A stretch of 64,000 nt of DNA from Sphingomonas prati (lineage in GTDB: Bacteria > Pseudomonadota > Alphaproteobacteria > Sphingomonadales > Sphingomonadaceae). The notes beneath the pieces were generated by a model. That model had not been told where the DNA came from. It ran no database searches and saw only the letters and a program-made list of their open reading frames with translations. Positions 10,047-18,928 of the stretch are shown piece after piece. The number at the start of each line of letters is the position of its first letter. Position 1 is the stretch's first letter. The translations under genes were made by a program, and so were the position numbers. The stretch covers positions 1 through 64,000 of the forward strand of contig NZ_BMJP01000002.1 of the NCBI RefSeq assembly GCF_014643515.1, in the 5' to 3' direction.

Positions 10047-11396
10047 TCACAGCCGCAGGCGACTCTCGCGCTTCGGCAGGTCGAGTGCCACCGGGGCCGC
10101 CCTTGATCCGGTCCGCACGACCGATACGCGGCCGGCGTGTGCCAGCGCCAGTACGACCATCAAGAACACCTGACCGATCGTATCGCGGTCGAACAGCGTC
10201 GACTCGGACCCGTTGTGGATCAGGCAGAACAGGATCACCGCACCGATCAGCCCGGCGGTGGCGGGCGGCAGATCCGGCGTGCCGAGCATCCGCCGCACCG
10301 GCCACACCACCACCGCGAACAGGACCAGCAACAGCCCCGGCAGCCCGATCTGAACGAGCAGGTCGAGATAGCCGTTATGCCCCTGGCTCACCCCCTCCAC
10401 CCACGCGAAGTTGGCATAGCGGTAGATTGGCCCCGCCGGACCGACATTCCAGTACGACCCGTAGCCGACACCCAGCACCGGATTCTCCAGAAACGACAGG
10501 AACAGAGCGCGCCAGATCAGCGTCCGCCCGGTGAACGCCGCCGGATCGTTCAGCACCGACAGCGCGGAGTCGCGGTAGAGGAACAGCGCGGCGGTCAGGA
10601 TCGCCACCGGCACTAGAATCGCGATCCAACGCGCGTGGCGCCGCCGCCCGATCCGGTCTGCCGCCCGCTGCAGCACGGGGAAGAACCGCAGGAACAGGAA
10701 CCCGGCCGGAATCGCGATCGCGCACGCCGCCATCGCCGTCTTTGAATTGGACAGCACCAGGAACATCACCGCCGCCCCGATCACGCCGAGCTGCGCCGCC
10801 AATGGCAATTTCTGCCGGTCGAACGCGAAGAAGATCGCGGTCAGCGCGCAGGCCTGGCCGGCGATGTTCTTGTGCATCATCACCCCGCGCCAGTCGCCGG
10901 CCAGCCCCTCTTCCGACCCGTGGATCGCGAACAGCGGGTCGATCAAAACCGCGGTGAAATTGGCGATCAGCGCGGCGAGCAGCGCGATCCGCACGATCGC
11001 CAGCGTCCTGTCGTAGCCAAGCTGCCGGACCAGCACGAAGACCGACCAGAGCACGATCGTGGTGAGCACCAGCCGCCGGACGGCGATCTCGGGATACAGC
11101 GCCCAGGTCAGGCTGATCCAGCACCACGCAAGCGCGACGACGAGCGGAATCGCAACGGCCAGCACGCGCTCCGGATGGCGCAGCGGATTGACCGAGATGA
11201 ACGCGAGACCGGCGATCAGGAAGTAGCCGAGCTGGCGGTACACCCGCCCCTGCCCTTCGACATCGCCGCCGTTCATCGTCATGATTGGCCCGGCCAGCGT
11301 GAGCAGCAGCAGCGCCAGCAGGGCGAGCATCGCCAGTACGGGCTGCCCCGTAGCGGCCCGGGTCTGCGGCCTTCCGTTACGCTGAAGCAGCTTCAC
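10047..11396 (-). CDS. O-antigen ligase / polysaccharide polymerase (Wzy_C) family membrane protein
   Basis: 449 residues with about eleven membrane segments. The Wzy_C signature region is present: a periplasmic loop with GRTLIWRALFLSFLENPVLGVGYGSYW, then SQGHNGYLDLLVQIGLPGLLL, the His-Asn pattern conserved in O-antigen ligases and Wzy polymerases. It should join or polymerise lipid-linked glycans at the periplasmic face. First gene of a two-gene minus-strand unit with the polytopic protein ending at 8530. Ligase and polymerase cannot be separated by sequence alone; three other polymerase-like genes in this window make polymerisation of an exopolysaccharide the likelier role for some of them. 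Confidence 0.8.
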   Translation of the reverse strand: MKLLQRNGRPQTRAATGQPVLAMLALLALLLLTLAGPIMTMNGGDVEGQGRVYRQLGYFLIAGLAFISVNPLRHPERVLAVAIPLVVALAWCWISLTWALYPEIAVRRLVLTTIVLWSVFVLVRQLGYDRTLAIVRIALLAALIANFTAVLIDPLFAIHGSEEGLAGDWRGVMMHKNIAGQACALTAIFFAFDRQKLPLAAQLGVIGAAVMFLVLSNSKTAMAACAIAIPAGFLFLRFFPVLQRAADRIGRRRHARWIAILVPVAILTAALFLYRDSALSVLNDPAAFTGRTLIWRALFLSFLENPVLGVGYGSYWNVGPAGPIYRYANFAWVEGVSQGHNGYLDLLVQIGLPGLLLVLFAVVVWPVRRMLGTPDLPPATAGLIGAVILFCLIHNGSESTLFDRDTIGQVFLMVVLALAHAGRVSVVRTGSRAAPVALDLPKRESRLRL

Positions 11397-11710
11397 GACG
11401 TCGCTCCGTCCACCAGGCCCGTGCCGACCATCGTCCGACCGGAGCCGACCTAGCCTCCGCCCGCGCGCACGGTCAAGCGGCCTGCCACCCGAACCCGATC
11501 ACCGCGGTTTCTTGGTCCTGCCCAGGGGGCGAGGCTTGCCAGTTCCAGTCGGGGCCATTATCCGAACGGCGCTCGCAAGGGCGGCGGCATGCCGTTACGG
11601 CAGTCCGGTCGGGTTTTTGATAGGCGTCGCCGTACGGATCACCTTGCACGGGCCGAACGGACGTGATCCGCTCCGTCGGACCGGAGCCTGTCTGAGGACA
11701 TCATAATCGC
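11397..11710. other. Divergent intergenic region, no gene seen
   Basis: 314 bases between the ligase-like gene (minus) and the WcaI-like gene (plus); it must hold promoters for both. I see no clear sigma-70 boxes. A small hairpin TGCCG-TTA-CGGCA lies at 11590-11602, followed 16 bases on by a TTTTT run, and GAGGA at 11694-11698 may be the ribosome site of the plus-strand gene. Confidence 0.4.
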
Positions 11711-13027
11711 ATGGCCAAACCGACGTCGCTCTCCCGCTCCCCGACCGCCCACACGCCGGGCGTGGCGCAGGATGTCTCGGACGCGACCGACGGCCGCCCG
11801 CTCAGGGTCCTGATCCTCGGTCTGAACTACGCCCCCGAACCGATCGGCATCGGCCCCTACACCACCGGTATGGCCGAAGCGCTGGTCGCCGCGGGCCACA
11901 GCGTCACGGTCGTCTGCGGCAAGCCCTATTACCCCGCATGGAAGGTCGATCCGGCCTATGCCGGCGGCGGCGCGCGCCGATCGGTCGAAAACGGCGTCAC
12001 GGTCGTCCGATTGCCGATCTATGTCCCCGCGGTGCCCAGCGGCGGGCGGCGGCTCGTCCATCACGCCAGTTTCGCGGCCTCCGCACAGGTCCGGATGCTC
12101 TTGGAGGCGCGCCGGCTGCGTCCCGATGTCGTGATCGGCATCGCCCCCTCGCTAATCTCGCTGGTCGCCGCACGGACGATCGCCCGGCTGTTCGGCGCGA
12201 AGCTCTGGATCCACGTCCAGGATTTCGAGGTCGAAGCCGCCTTCGCCACCGGCCTGCTGAACGGCGAAGGCCGGTCCGGCAAGATGGCGCGCTGGTTCGA
12301 GACGTGGAGCCTGGACGCCGACCGGATCAGTTCGATCTCGCTGCCGATGTGCGCGAAGCTGGCCGCAAGCGGGATCGCGCCCGACAAGATCGTCGAATTC
12401 CGCAACTGGGCGAGCATCGACAAGGTGAAGCCGCTGGTGGAACCGTCCAGCTACCGCGCCGAATGGGGCATCACCACACCGCACGTCGCGCTTTATTCCG
12501 GCAACATCGCGAACAAGCAGGGCATCGACATCGTCGTGGAGGTCGCGCGCCTGCTGGCCGACCGCACCGACCTGACGTTCGTGGTCTGCGGCAACGGCCC
12601 GAACCGCGAGGCGCTGATGGCGCGCGCCGCCGGGCTCGGCAACATCCGCTTCTTCGATCTCCAGCCGATGGACCGGCTGTCCGACCTGCTCGGCCTCGCA
12701 TCAATCCACCTGCTGCCCCAGATCGAGGGTGCCGCCGACCTCGTCCTGCCGTCCAAGCTGACCAACATGCTCGCGTCTGGCCGCGCCGTCGTCGCGACCG
12801 CCCCGCCGGAGACGGGCCTGGCGCGCGAGGTGGAGGGCTGCGGCCTCGTCACCCCGCCCGGCGACGCACCGGCGATGGCGGCCGCGATCCGCCGCCTGCT
12901 GGAGGATGACGCCCTGCGTGAGCGCTATGCCGTGGAGGCGCGGGTGCGCGCCGAGGAACGCTGGAGCAAGGACCGCATCCTCGCCCGGTTCGAAACGGAA
13001 CTGCGCGCCAGCTGCCGCCCCGCCTGA
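11711..13027 (+). CDS. WcaI-family colanic-acid-type glycosyltransferase (GT4)
   Basis: 438 residues, GT-B fold. After a ~30-residue polar leader the protein has LRVLILGLNYAPEPIGIGPYTTGMAEAL, the hallmark N-terminus of WcaI-like enzymes, then CGKPYYPAWKV. The C-terminal domain carries ALYSGNIANKQG and the donor-site region LPSKLTNMLASGRAVVATA, where the family glutamate position reads IEGAADLVLPSK. It should transfer a sugar from a nucleotide donor to a lipid-linked intermediate on the cytoplasmic side. Single-gene plus-strand unit that meets the beta-helix gene head-to-tail with only 6 bases between stops. Confidence 0.88.
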   Translation: MAKPTSLSRSPTAHTPGVAQDVSDATDGRPLRVLILGLNYAPEPIGIGPYTTGMAEALVAAGHSVTVVCGKPYYPAWKVDPAYAGGGARRSVENGVTVVRLPIYVPAVPSGGRRLVHHASFAASAQVRMLLEARRLRPDVVIGIAPSLISLVAARTIARLFGAKLWIHVQDFEVEAAFATGLLNGEGRSGKMARWFETWSLDADRISSISLPMCAKLAASGIAPDKIVEFRNWASIDKVKPLVEPSSYRAEWGITTPHVALYSGNIANKQGIDIVVEVARLLADRTDLTFVVCGNGPNREALMARAAGLGNIRFFDLQPMDRLSDLLGLASIHLLPQIEGAADLVLPSKLTNMLASGRAVVATAPPETGLAREVEGCGLVTPPGDAPAMAAAIRRLLEDDALRERYAVEARVRAEERWSKDRILARFETELRASCRPA

Positions 13028-13033
13028 CGCGGT

Positions 13034-14989
13034 TCAATCCTGTCCCGACAGCGCGGCCAGCCGATCCTGCAACACCGCGACCCGTTTGCGCCGGACCTTC
13101 TCGAACCCCGCCACGCGGTCCGGTGCTGCGCAAACAGCGACATTTGCGTCCAGCCTGAGATAGTGCAGCACGGGCTGCGGCCCGGCGATAATCCGCGGGC
13201 CGGCGCATGGCGGTCCGACAGGCCCAATCACGCGGTTGCCCGCCACCACATTGCCGTCGGGCACGCCGTACTGGGCGGGAGTCAGCGCCGCCAAGGCGGG
13301 ATAATGCGATCGCCACGATTCGCTGGTGGTCGGCATCGCCTGCAGCTTGCGAACGAACGTCGGCATCATCGGACGCTGCTTGTCCATCCCGCGCGCATCG
13401 AAGAACAGGCCGCCCCGCGTCTGGAACGCGAAAACATTGCCCGCCACCCGGTTGTCGCGCCCGCCGCCGATCGTCACGCCGAACTCGCCGCCGACCACCA
13501 AATTGCCAATCACCTGCGTGCCGCTGTTCTGATCGTCCAGATACACGCCGTTCAGGAACGTCGTCTTGCGCCCCGGGGTACCGAGATCGTGGATGTAGTT
13601 CCCCGTAATTCGGTTCCCGCGCTGCGACCAGTCCGCCCCCATATACACCGCGCCGGCGTCCTCGGTATCGCGCAGCACCTGCCGGATTTCGTTGTCCGCC
13701 ACGACGTGGTCGTTGCCGCTCACCAGAACCCCGGCATGGTCGCCGCGCTGGATGACCGAACCGGACACGATGTTGCCCACGCCCCAGATGTCGACGCCGG
13801 GGCGGTAACTTGGGCTGAGCAGGCCGAAGTCGGACACCAGCCCGTCGACGAACGCATGATGTGCCGGCGTGAGGCTGACCCGCGCGCCGCCGCCCAGGAT
13901 CACGCCGCGTTCGCCAGTCTCCGCCACGATCATCCGGCGGATCGCCACGCGTTCGCCGCCGATTACCGCGATCCCGTTCCCAGCCGCCTGCCGGACGACG
14001 CCGTCTTCGATCGCGATGTCGGTGCCGTTCGTCACGCGGACTGCGTCGCCGCCGCTGCGTTCGAACCGCAGCCCGGATATCGTGACGTGGGACGCCCGGT
14101 CGAGCCGCAACAATTGCCCCGCCACGGTCGCCTCGAACCGCTTCGCGCCGGCGTTCGGCAGTACGAACGCGATCCGCCGGGCCGGCACGAACGCGACATG
14201 GCCGGGCGTGAGCGCGGAGACGGCGTTCTCGATCCGATACTTCACCGTCGGGCGCACCGGCTGCTTGGCGTCCAGCGGCATCAGACGCAGCGCAGCGCCG
14301 GACAAGCTTGCCACCGGGACGCGCTCATACTCCCAATCCGCCCCCCACTGGCCCGCTGCCCACAATGCCGGTTCGGCGCGCCATATCGCGGCCATTGCAG
14401 GCGGTACGGACACCGTTGGCCCATCGCGGTTGGTGCCGATCGCAGGAGCGGTGGTGAAGCCTTTGACGGGCCACCGGCTGGGCATCAGCCATGCCCCCCC
14501 CTGGAACAGCTGGATGCTCGATGCCGGCGGCGTGCCCGGACCACGGCGGTCCAGTTGCGCGACCTCCGGCAACCCCTTCAGATCGAGCAGGAGCGTTCCG
14601 GGCGGTAGCGTGATGCCCGCCATGTCGGCGGCACGGGCGGGGCGCGCGGAAATCGCCACGGCGCCCGAAATATAGGACGTCCCATCGCGGTTGCCGCGCA
14701 GGATCAGCCGCGAACCGTCCGTTCCACCATGCGCCGCATCGATCGTCACCGGCGCGCGCAACCGCGTCGGGCCGGGCGGCAGCACGATCTCGATCGGCTC
14801 GTTCGGCTTCAGCCCGCGCCGCACCGATGGCACCGCTGCAACCGCGCTTTCCAAGGTCGGATAGCCCGGCCCGCCGACGTTCAGGACCCGGGCGAAGGCG
14901 GCGCTGATCGGCAAAGCCGTCGCGATGGACGCTACGGCCAGGCCCGGCAGGGCGACCCGGCGCAGGGTCGAAAAGGATACGGACTGCAT
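13034..14989 (-). CDS. Secreted right-handed beta-helix protein
   Basis: 651 residues with a Sec-type signal peptide (about 1-33, cut after AAFA). The mature protein opens with VLNVGGPGYPTLESAVAAVP, a pectate-lyase-superfamily-like N-cap, and the centre holds many PbH1-type repeats rich in G-N-x-I/V turns (SGNDHVVADNEIRQ, GNRITGNYIHDLG, VIGNLVVGGEFG, NRVAGNVFAF). Such proteins are often polysaccharide lyases, epimerases or hydrolases; catalytic residues cannot be placed here. Sitting between a WcaI-like transferase and a polymerase-like protein, it may trim or modify the exported polymer. Convergent with the gene ending at 13027. Confidence 0.8.
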   Translation of the reverse strand: MQSVSFSTLRRVALPGLAVASIATALPISAAFARVLNVGGPGYPTLESAVAAVPSVRRGLKPNEPIEIVLPPGPTRLRAPVTIDAAHGGTDGSRLILRGNRDGTSYISGAVAISARPARAADMAGITLPPGTLLLDLKGLPEVAQLDRRGPGTPPASSIQLFQGGAWLMPSRWPVKGFTTAPAIGTNRDGPTVSVPPAMAAIWRAEPALWAAGQWGADWEYERVPVASLSGAALRLMPLDAKQPVRPTVKYRIENAVSALTPGHVAFVPARRIAFVLPNAGAKRFEATVAGQLLRLDRASHVTISGLRFERSGGDAVRVTNGTDIAIEDGVVRQAAGNGIAVIGGERVAIRRMIVAETGERGVILGGGARVSLTPAHHAFVDGLVSDFGLLSPSYRPGVDIWGVGNIVSGSVIQRGDHAGVLVSGNDHVVADNEIRQVLRDTEDAGAVYMGADWSQRGNRITGNYIHDLGTPGRKTTFLNGVYLDDQNSGTQVIGNLVVGGEFGVTIGGGRDNRVAGNVFAFQTRGGLFFDARGMDKQRPMMPTFVRKLQAMPTTSESWRSHYPALAALTPAQYGVPDGNVVAGNRVIGPVGPPCAGPRIIAGPQPVLHYLRLDANVAVCAAPDRVAGFEKVRRKRVAVLQDRLAALSGQD

Positions 14990-15026
14990 TGACGCTCCCG
15001 TGGCTTCGGTCCAGAAGATAGGCCCG

Positions 15027-16424
15027 TTGAGGGCGAGCTTTCAACCCGGCGACCCGCTGGCCCAACCCGGAGTGTCGATCCTGGCTGCAACCCATGATGT
15101 CGCCCCGACGATCCCTGCGGACGACGCGGCCTATGCCCGTCCGCGCCGGGCGCCATGGGCTGGGGATGCGATCCTCGTCGCTTTGTTTGCGTTCATTCAG
15201 CTTGGCTATTCCTACTGGCTGTCCGTCGCGGGGTTGACGACCGTCTTGGTCATGATCCGGCTGCGGCGCCAGTTGTTCGCCGGGTTGCGGACACGTTTCT
15301 GGGCCCTGCTGCTGCCCTTGCCGATGCTGCTGTCTGTCCTGTCGGAAACCGGCACCGATCAGACCCAGGATTTGCTCCGCGTCCTGCGGGAAGCGTTGAT
15401 GGCGATCCTGATGATTCTCGTGCTGGCCGGCGCCACGCTGCGGCCGATCCGCATCAACCGCAAACGGTTCGTGCAGGTCATGACCGTATTGGCCGGTGGG
15501 CTATTCCTGCTCACGATCCTCCAGGTCTATGCGCTGCGGTCGCGGTCCTATCTCGGCTTCCCGCGCGAAATGTTCGCGTTCGGCCAGGGCACGATCCCCG
15601 GTGAACTCGACCTCTATTATTCCAACATCCGCGCCGCCGGCACTTTCTCCGAACCCAGCTATTTTGCGTTCATCCTGCTGTCGATCATGATGATCGCGGC
15701 GGCGCGGTTCGATTATGACCGCAAGGGCGTCCTGCTGGCGGCGATGGTGCTGGTCACCGGCATCCTGTCGCAGGCGGCCAGTTTCGTGCTGTTCGCCGCG
15801 CTGATCGGCGTCGTCTTCCTCGTCCGGACGCTGCGCGGCGGGGCCAGGGTCGCCGCACTGGTGATCATCCCGGTCGCCGCCACGTTCCTGCTGATCCTGG
15901 GCAGCGGCAGCGGCACGCTCGGCCGCGTCCAGGCGGGAACCAGCGCCACGGGCGACTCGTCGATCTTCGCCCGCATCGTCGGCCCGCTGCTGATTTTGCC
16001 CGATTATCTGATGGAACATCCGTTCGGCGCGCCGATCTCGACGCTGCCCGACGTGCTGCAACCTTACGCCGCTCCGACCGGGGTCGAGCCCGAACAATAT
16101 CTGATGAACGGCATGTTCAACCTGTTTTTCGAATATGGGTTCTTCGGCCTGGTTCTGCTGATCGTGCTGCTTTGGCGGCGGGACGTTGTCATCAATCTGT
16201 ACATCGCCTGCTGCATGCTCTTCAACGGGGCCTTCTTGGCAATCGATAAGCTCGCTGTTATCTGCCTCGTCGTTGCGGCCTCGGTGGCCATCCGGAAACC
16301 GGATGTCCGAATGCTGCGTGATCGGCGGGCGGAGCCAGGGGTGGCATCCGAACCGCCGCCGACCGTGGGGGGCGGAACCGGTCGTCTGGCGGGTGGGGCA
16401 CGACCGGTCCAGATCGGTCGGTAA
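15027..16424 (+). CDS. Wzy-like exopolysaccharide polymerase, polytopic membrane protein
   Basis: 465 residues with about ten membrane segments, a periplasmic loop with FGQGTIPGELDLYYSNIRAAG and FSEPSYFAFILLS, and a later NGMFNLFFEYGFFGLVLL segment, which is the organisation of Wzy-type polymerases. Known families of this kind join repeat units at the periplasmic face. The start is uncertain: TTG at 15027, GTG at 15000 and GTG at 15072 are all in frame, and the only upstream ATG (14925) lies inside the divergent gene. First gene of a plus-strand run of seven genes extending to 21831. Confidence 0.7.
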   Translation: MRASFQPGDPLAQPGVSILAATHDVAPTIPADDAAYARPRRAPWAGDAILVALFAFIQLGYSYWLSVAGLTTVLVMIRLRRQLFAGLRTRFWALLLPLPMLLSVLSETGTDQTQDLLRVLREALMAILMILVLAGATLRPIRINRKRFVQVMTVLAGGLFLLTILQVYALRSRSYLGFPREMFAFGQGTIPGELDLYYSNIRAAGTFSEPSYFAFILLSIMMIAAARFDYDRKGVLLAAMVLVTGILSQAASFVLFAALIGVVFLVRTLRGGARVAALVIIPVAATFLLILGSGSGTLGRVQAGTSATGDSSIFARIVGPLLILPDYLMEHPFGAPISTLPDVLQPYAAPTGVEPEQYLMNGMFNLFFEYGFFGLVLLIVLLWRRDVVINLYIACCMLFNGAFLAIDKLAVICLVVAASVAIRKPDVRMLRDRRAEPGVASEPPPTVGGGTGRLAGGARPVQIGR

Positions 16425-16467
16425 GGACGGAACGAGCGATCAGGTCCGACGGCGGAGGGATACGCAT

Positions 16468-17325
16468 ATGGACATGCAGCAAACGGGTCAGGCGAGGGTC
16501 AGCGAGGTCGCGGTGCTCGCGACCTGTTTTAACCGACGCGACACCACCGTGCGCGGCTTGCAGGCGCTTCGCGGCGCAGCTGCGGGCATCGACTATCATG
16601 TCTATCTGGTGGACGACGGGTCGACCGACGGCACCGGCGACGCCGTCCGGCGCGACTTTCCGGAAGCGACCGTGATCCAGGGCGACGGCTCGCTCTACTG
16701 GAACGGCGGCATGCTGAAGGCGTGGCGCACCGCGGTGCAGACCGGCGCGCGCTACTACATGCTGTTCAACGACGATCTCGAACTCGAACCCGAAAGCATC
16801 ACGCGGCTCTTCCGCTTCCAGAAGTCGATGGAGGCCGCCCACGGGCCGAAAGTCATCAGCATCGGCAAAGTGCTGGACGCCGAAACGGATAAGATCACCT
16901 ATGGCGGCTACCGCGTCGCGCCCGGCCTGTCGCGGCTGCGCTTCCTACGCGCGCCCGACGATGGCGCGCCGTGCGACACGATGAACGGCAACTGCGTGCT
17001 GGTGCCGGCGATCGCGGTGGACGATGTCGGCCTGCTGTCAGATCGCTACCGCCATCATACCGGCGACATCGACTACGGCCTGCGCGCGCGGGATGCGGGC
17101 TACAAGCTGTTCCAGTCGCGCGAACCGGTGGGCCGGACGCCTTATAACCACGCCGCCCATGCCAAGCTGGCCCGGCTGACGTGGCAGAACCGCAAGTTCA
17201 TGTTGCGTGATCCGAAGGGGCTGCCGGTCGGCGAATGGCTGCACTTCTGCCGCCGGCATGGCGGGCCGCTGTGGCCGCTGAACTTCGCGTCGCGCTACCT
17301 CAAGATCGCGCTTCCGGCGCGCTGA
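16468..17325 (+). CDS. Family 2 glycosyltransferase, rhamnosyltransferase-like
   Basis: 285 residues, GT-A fold. VAVLATCFNRRDTTVRGLQAL is the typical GT2 N-terminus, VDDGSTDGT the nucleotide-binding motif, MLFNDDLELEPES the DxD-type metal site, and HHTGDIDYGLRARDAGY the catalytic-base region. It resembles rhamnosyl- and galactofuranosyl-type GT2 enzymes. Start chosen at ATG 16468 behind GGAGGG at 16454-16459. It lies between the polymerase and an acetyltransferase and probably adds one sugar of the repeat unit in the cytoplasm. Confidence 0.87.
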   Translation: MDMQQTGQARVSEVAVLATCFNRRDTTVRGLQALRGAAAGIDYHVYLVDDGSTDGTGDAVRRDFPEATVIQGDGSLYWNGGMLKAWRTAVQTGARYYMLFNDDLELEPESITRLFRFQKSMEAAHGPKVISIGKVLDAETDKITYGGYRVAPGLSRLRFLRAPDDGAPCDTMNGNCVLVPAIAVDDVGLLSDRYRHHTGDIDYGLRARDAGYKLFQSREPVGRTPYNHAAHAKLARLTWQNRKFMLRDPKGLPVGEWLHFCRRHGGPLWPLNFASRYLKIALPAR

Positions 17326-17330
17326 CGGAC

Positions 17331-17939
17331 ATGGCCGCTCTGCCCCCTCTCGACGCTGCGCAGTCGCGTGCCTGGGAAGGCGGCGCGAGCTTCTCGCGCG
17401 CCAACCGGCTTTACCGCCTCGCGTTCGGCATCACTTGGGCGCTGCTCGCCGCCTGGACGCCGCCGCCGCTGCGGGGCTGGCGGCGCTGGCTGCTGCGCCG
17501 CTTCGGCGCCACGCTCGCGCCGACCGCCAACGTGTATGGCAGCGCGCGGATCTGGTCGCCGGCGAACCTGATCATGGATGATTATGCCGCGATCGGCCCC
17601 CGCGCGACGATCTACGCGATGGCGCCGATCCGGATCGGCCCCTACGCCATCGTGTCGCAGGGAGCGCATCTCTGCGCGGGCACGCACGATATCGAAGACG
17701 CTGATTTCCAGCTGCGGTCCCGCCCGATCCACATCGGCGCCCGCGCCTGGATCGCGGCGGAGGCGTTCGTCGGCCCCGGCGTCACCGTCGGCGACGGCGC
17801 CGTGCTGGGCGCGCGCGGCTGCGCGATGCGGAACCTCGATCCGTGGACGGTCTACAGCGGCAACCCCGCCGCCCCGATCCGCGCCCGCCGGCTGCGCTTC
17901 GACGATGGCGGTCCCGCGTCCCCACCGAATCCGGAGTGA
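17331..17939 (+). CDS. WcaF-like hexapeptide-repeat acetyltransferase
   Basis: 202 residues, left-handed beta-helix acyltransferase of the WcaF / colanic acid acetyltransferase group: an N-terminal ~75 residues containing FGITWALLAAWTP and RRFGATLAPTANVYGSARIWSP, then hexapeptide turns (MDDYAAIGPRATIYAMAPIRIGP, IGARAWIAAEAFVGPGVTVGDGAVLGARG) and the catalytic histidine in GTHDIEDADFQ. It should O-acetylate a sugar using acetyl-CoA before polymerisation. The start lies 5 bases after the upstream stop, so the two genes are co-translated. Confidence 0.87.
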   Translation: MAALPPLDAAQSRAWEGGASFSRANRLYRLAFGITWALLAAWTPPPLRGWRRWLLRRFGATLAPTANVYGSARIWSPANLIMDDYAAIGPRATIYAMAPIRIGPYAIVSQGAHLCAGTHDIEDADFQLRSRPIHIGARAWIAAEAFVGPGVTVGDGAVLGARGCAMRNLDPWTVYSGNPAAPIRARRLRFDDGGPASPPNPE

Positions 17940-17947
17940 ACGTCCCG

Positions 17948-18928
17948 ATGGAACCGACCCTCACCCCGGTGGCGCCCAACCCGGTCGCCGACCGTGACCG
18001 TGCCACGCCCGACCTCACCGTCGTCATCCTGACCTTTAACGAAGCGCATCATATCGAACGGTCGATCGCCAGCGTCGCGACGATCGCGCGCGACGTGCTG
18101 GTGATCGACAGTTTCTCGACCGACGACACGGTCGAACGCGCCCGCCGCGCCGGGGCGCGCGTGCTCCAGAACCGCTTCGTCAACCAGGCGCGGCAGTTCC
18201 AGTGGGGCCTCGAACATGGCGATATCGCCTCCGCTTGGATCATGCGGCTCGACGCGGACGAGGTCATCGAACCGGATCTGGCCGCCGAACTGGCGCGCCG
18301 CCTTCCGGACATGCCGGCCGACGTCGCGGGGATGAATTTCGATCGCAAGCACATCTTCATGGGCCGCTGGATCCGCCATGGCGGGCGCTATCCGCTGCGC
18401 CTGCTCCGCGTCTTCCGGACCAACCAGGGCCGGGTCGAGGACCGCTGGATGGACGAACATGTCGTCGTGTGGGGCGGCAAGACGGTGACGCTGAAGGGCG
18501 GTTTTGCCGACATCAACCTGAACGACCTGACCTTCTTCACCGACAAGCACAACAAATATGCGACGCGTGAGGCGATCGAGCAGCTGAGCCAGCGCTACGG
18601 CCTGTTCGCGCGCGACGATGCGCATGCGGCGGACGCGGTCGCGGGCCAGGCGGGCACCAAGCGCTGGCTGAAGGAGGCGCTCTACAACAAGCTGCCCTTC
18701 TGGGTCGGCCCGACCGGCTATTTCCTCTACCGTTACATCGGACAGCTCGGCTTCCTCGATGGGCGGCCGGGGCTGATCTACCATTTCCTGCAAGGCTTCT
18801 GGTATCGCTTCCTGGTCGGCGCGAAGGTCGTCGAGCTTGAGGAGGCGATGCGCGACTGCACCACGAACGCCGCACGGATCGCCCGGTTAAAATCGCTGAC
18901 CGGCCTCTCGCTCGGAGCACCGTCATGA
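17948..18928 (+). CDS. WaaE/KdtX-like family 2 glycosyltransferase
   Basis: 326 residues, GT-A fold. LTVVILTFNEAHHIERSIASV, VIDSFSTDDTVE and WIMRLDADEVIEP (the DxD motif) match WaaE-type beta-glucosyltransferases, as does the middle HIFMGRWIRHGGRYP and the C-terminal LKEALYNKLPFWVGP followed by an amphipathic or membrane-skimming tail. Known relatives add glucose to LPS core or to EPS intermediates. The ATG at 17948 is 8 bases beyond the upstream stop; a GTG at 17936 is possible. The stop overlaps the next start by 4 bases (ATGA). Confidence 0.88.
   Translation: MEPTLTPVAPNPVADRDRATPDLTVVILTFNEAHHIERSIASVATIARDVLVIDSFSTDDTVERARRAGARVLQNRFVNQARQFQWGLEHGDIASAWIMRLDADEVIEPDLAAELARRLPDMPADVAGMNFDRKHIFMGRWIRHGGRYPLRLLRVFRTNQGRVEDRWMDEHVVVWGGKTVTLKGGFADINLNDLTFFTDKHNKYATREAIEQLSQRYGLFARDDAHAADAVAGQAGTKRWLKEALYNKLPFWVGPTGYFLYRYIGQLGFLDGRPGLIYHFLQGFWYRFLVGAKVVELEEAMRDCTTNAARIARLKSLTGLSLGAPS

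Noticed and set aside
15000-15074. Polymerase start at GTG 15000
   Set aside because: It would leave 10 bases between two divergent start codons, too little for two promoters; kept only as an alternative.
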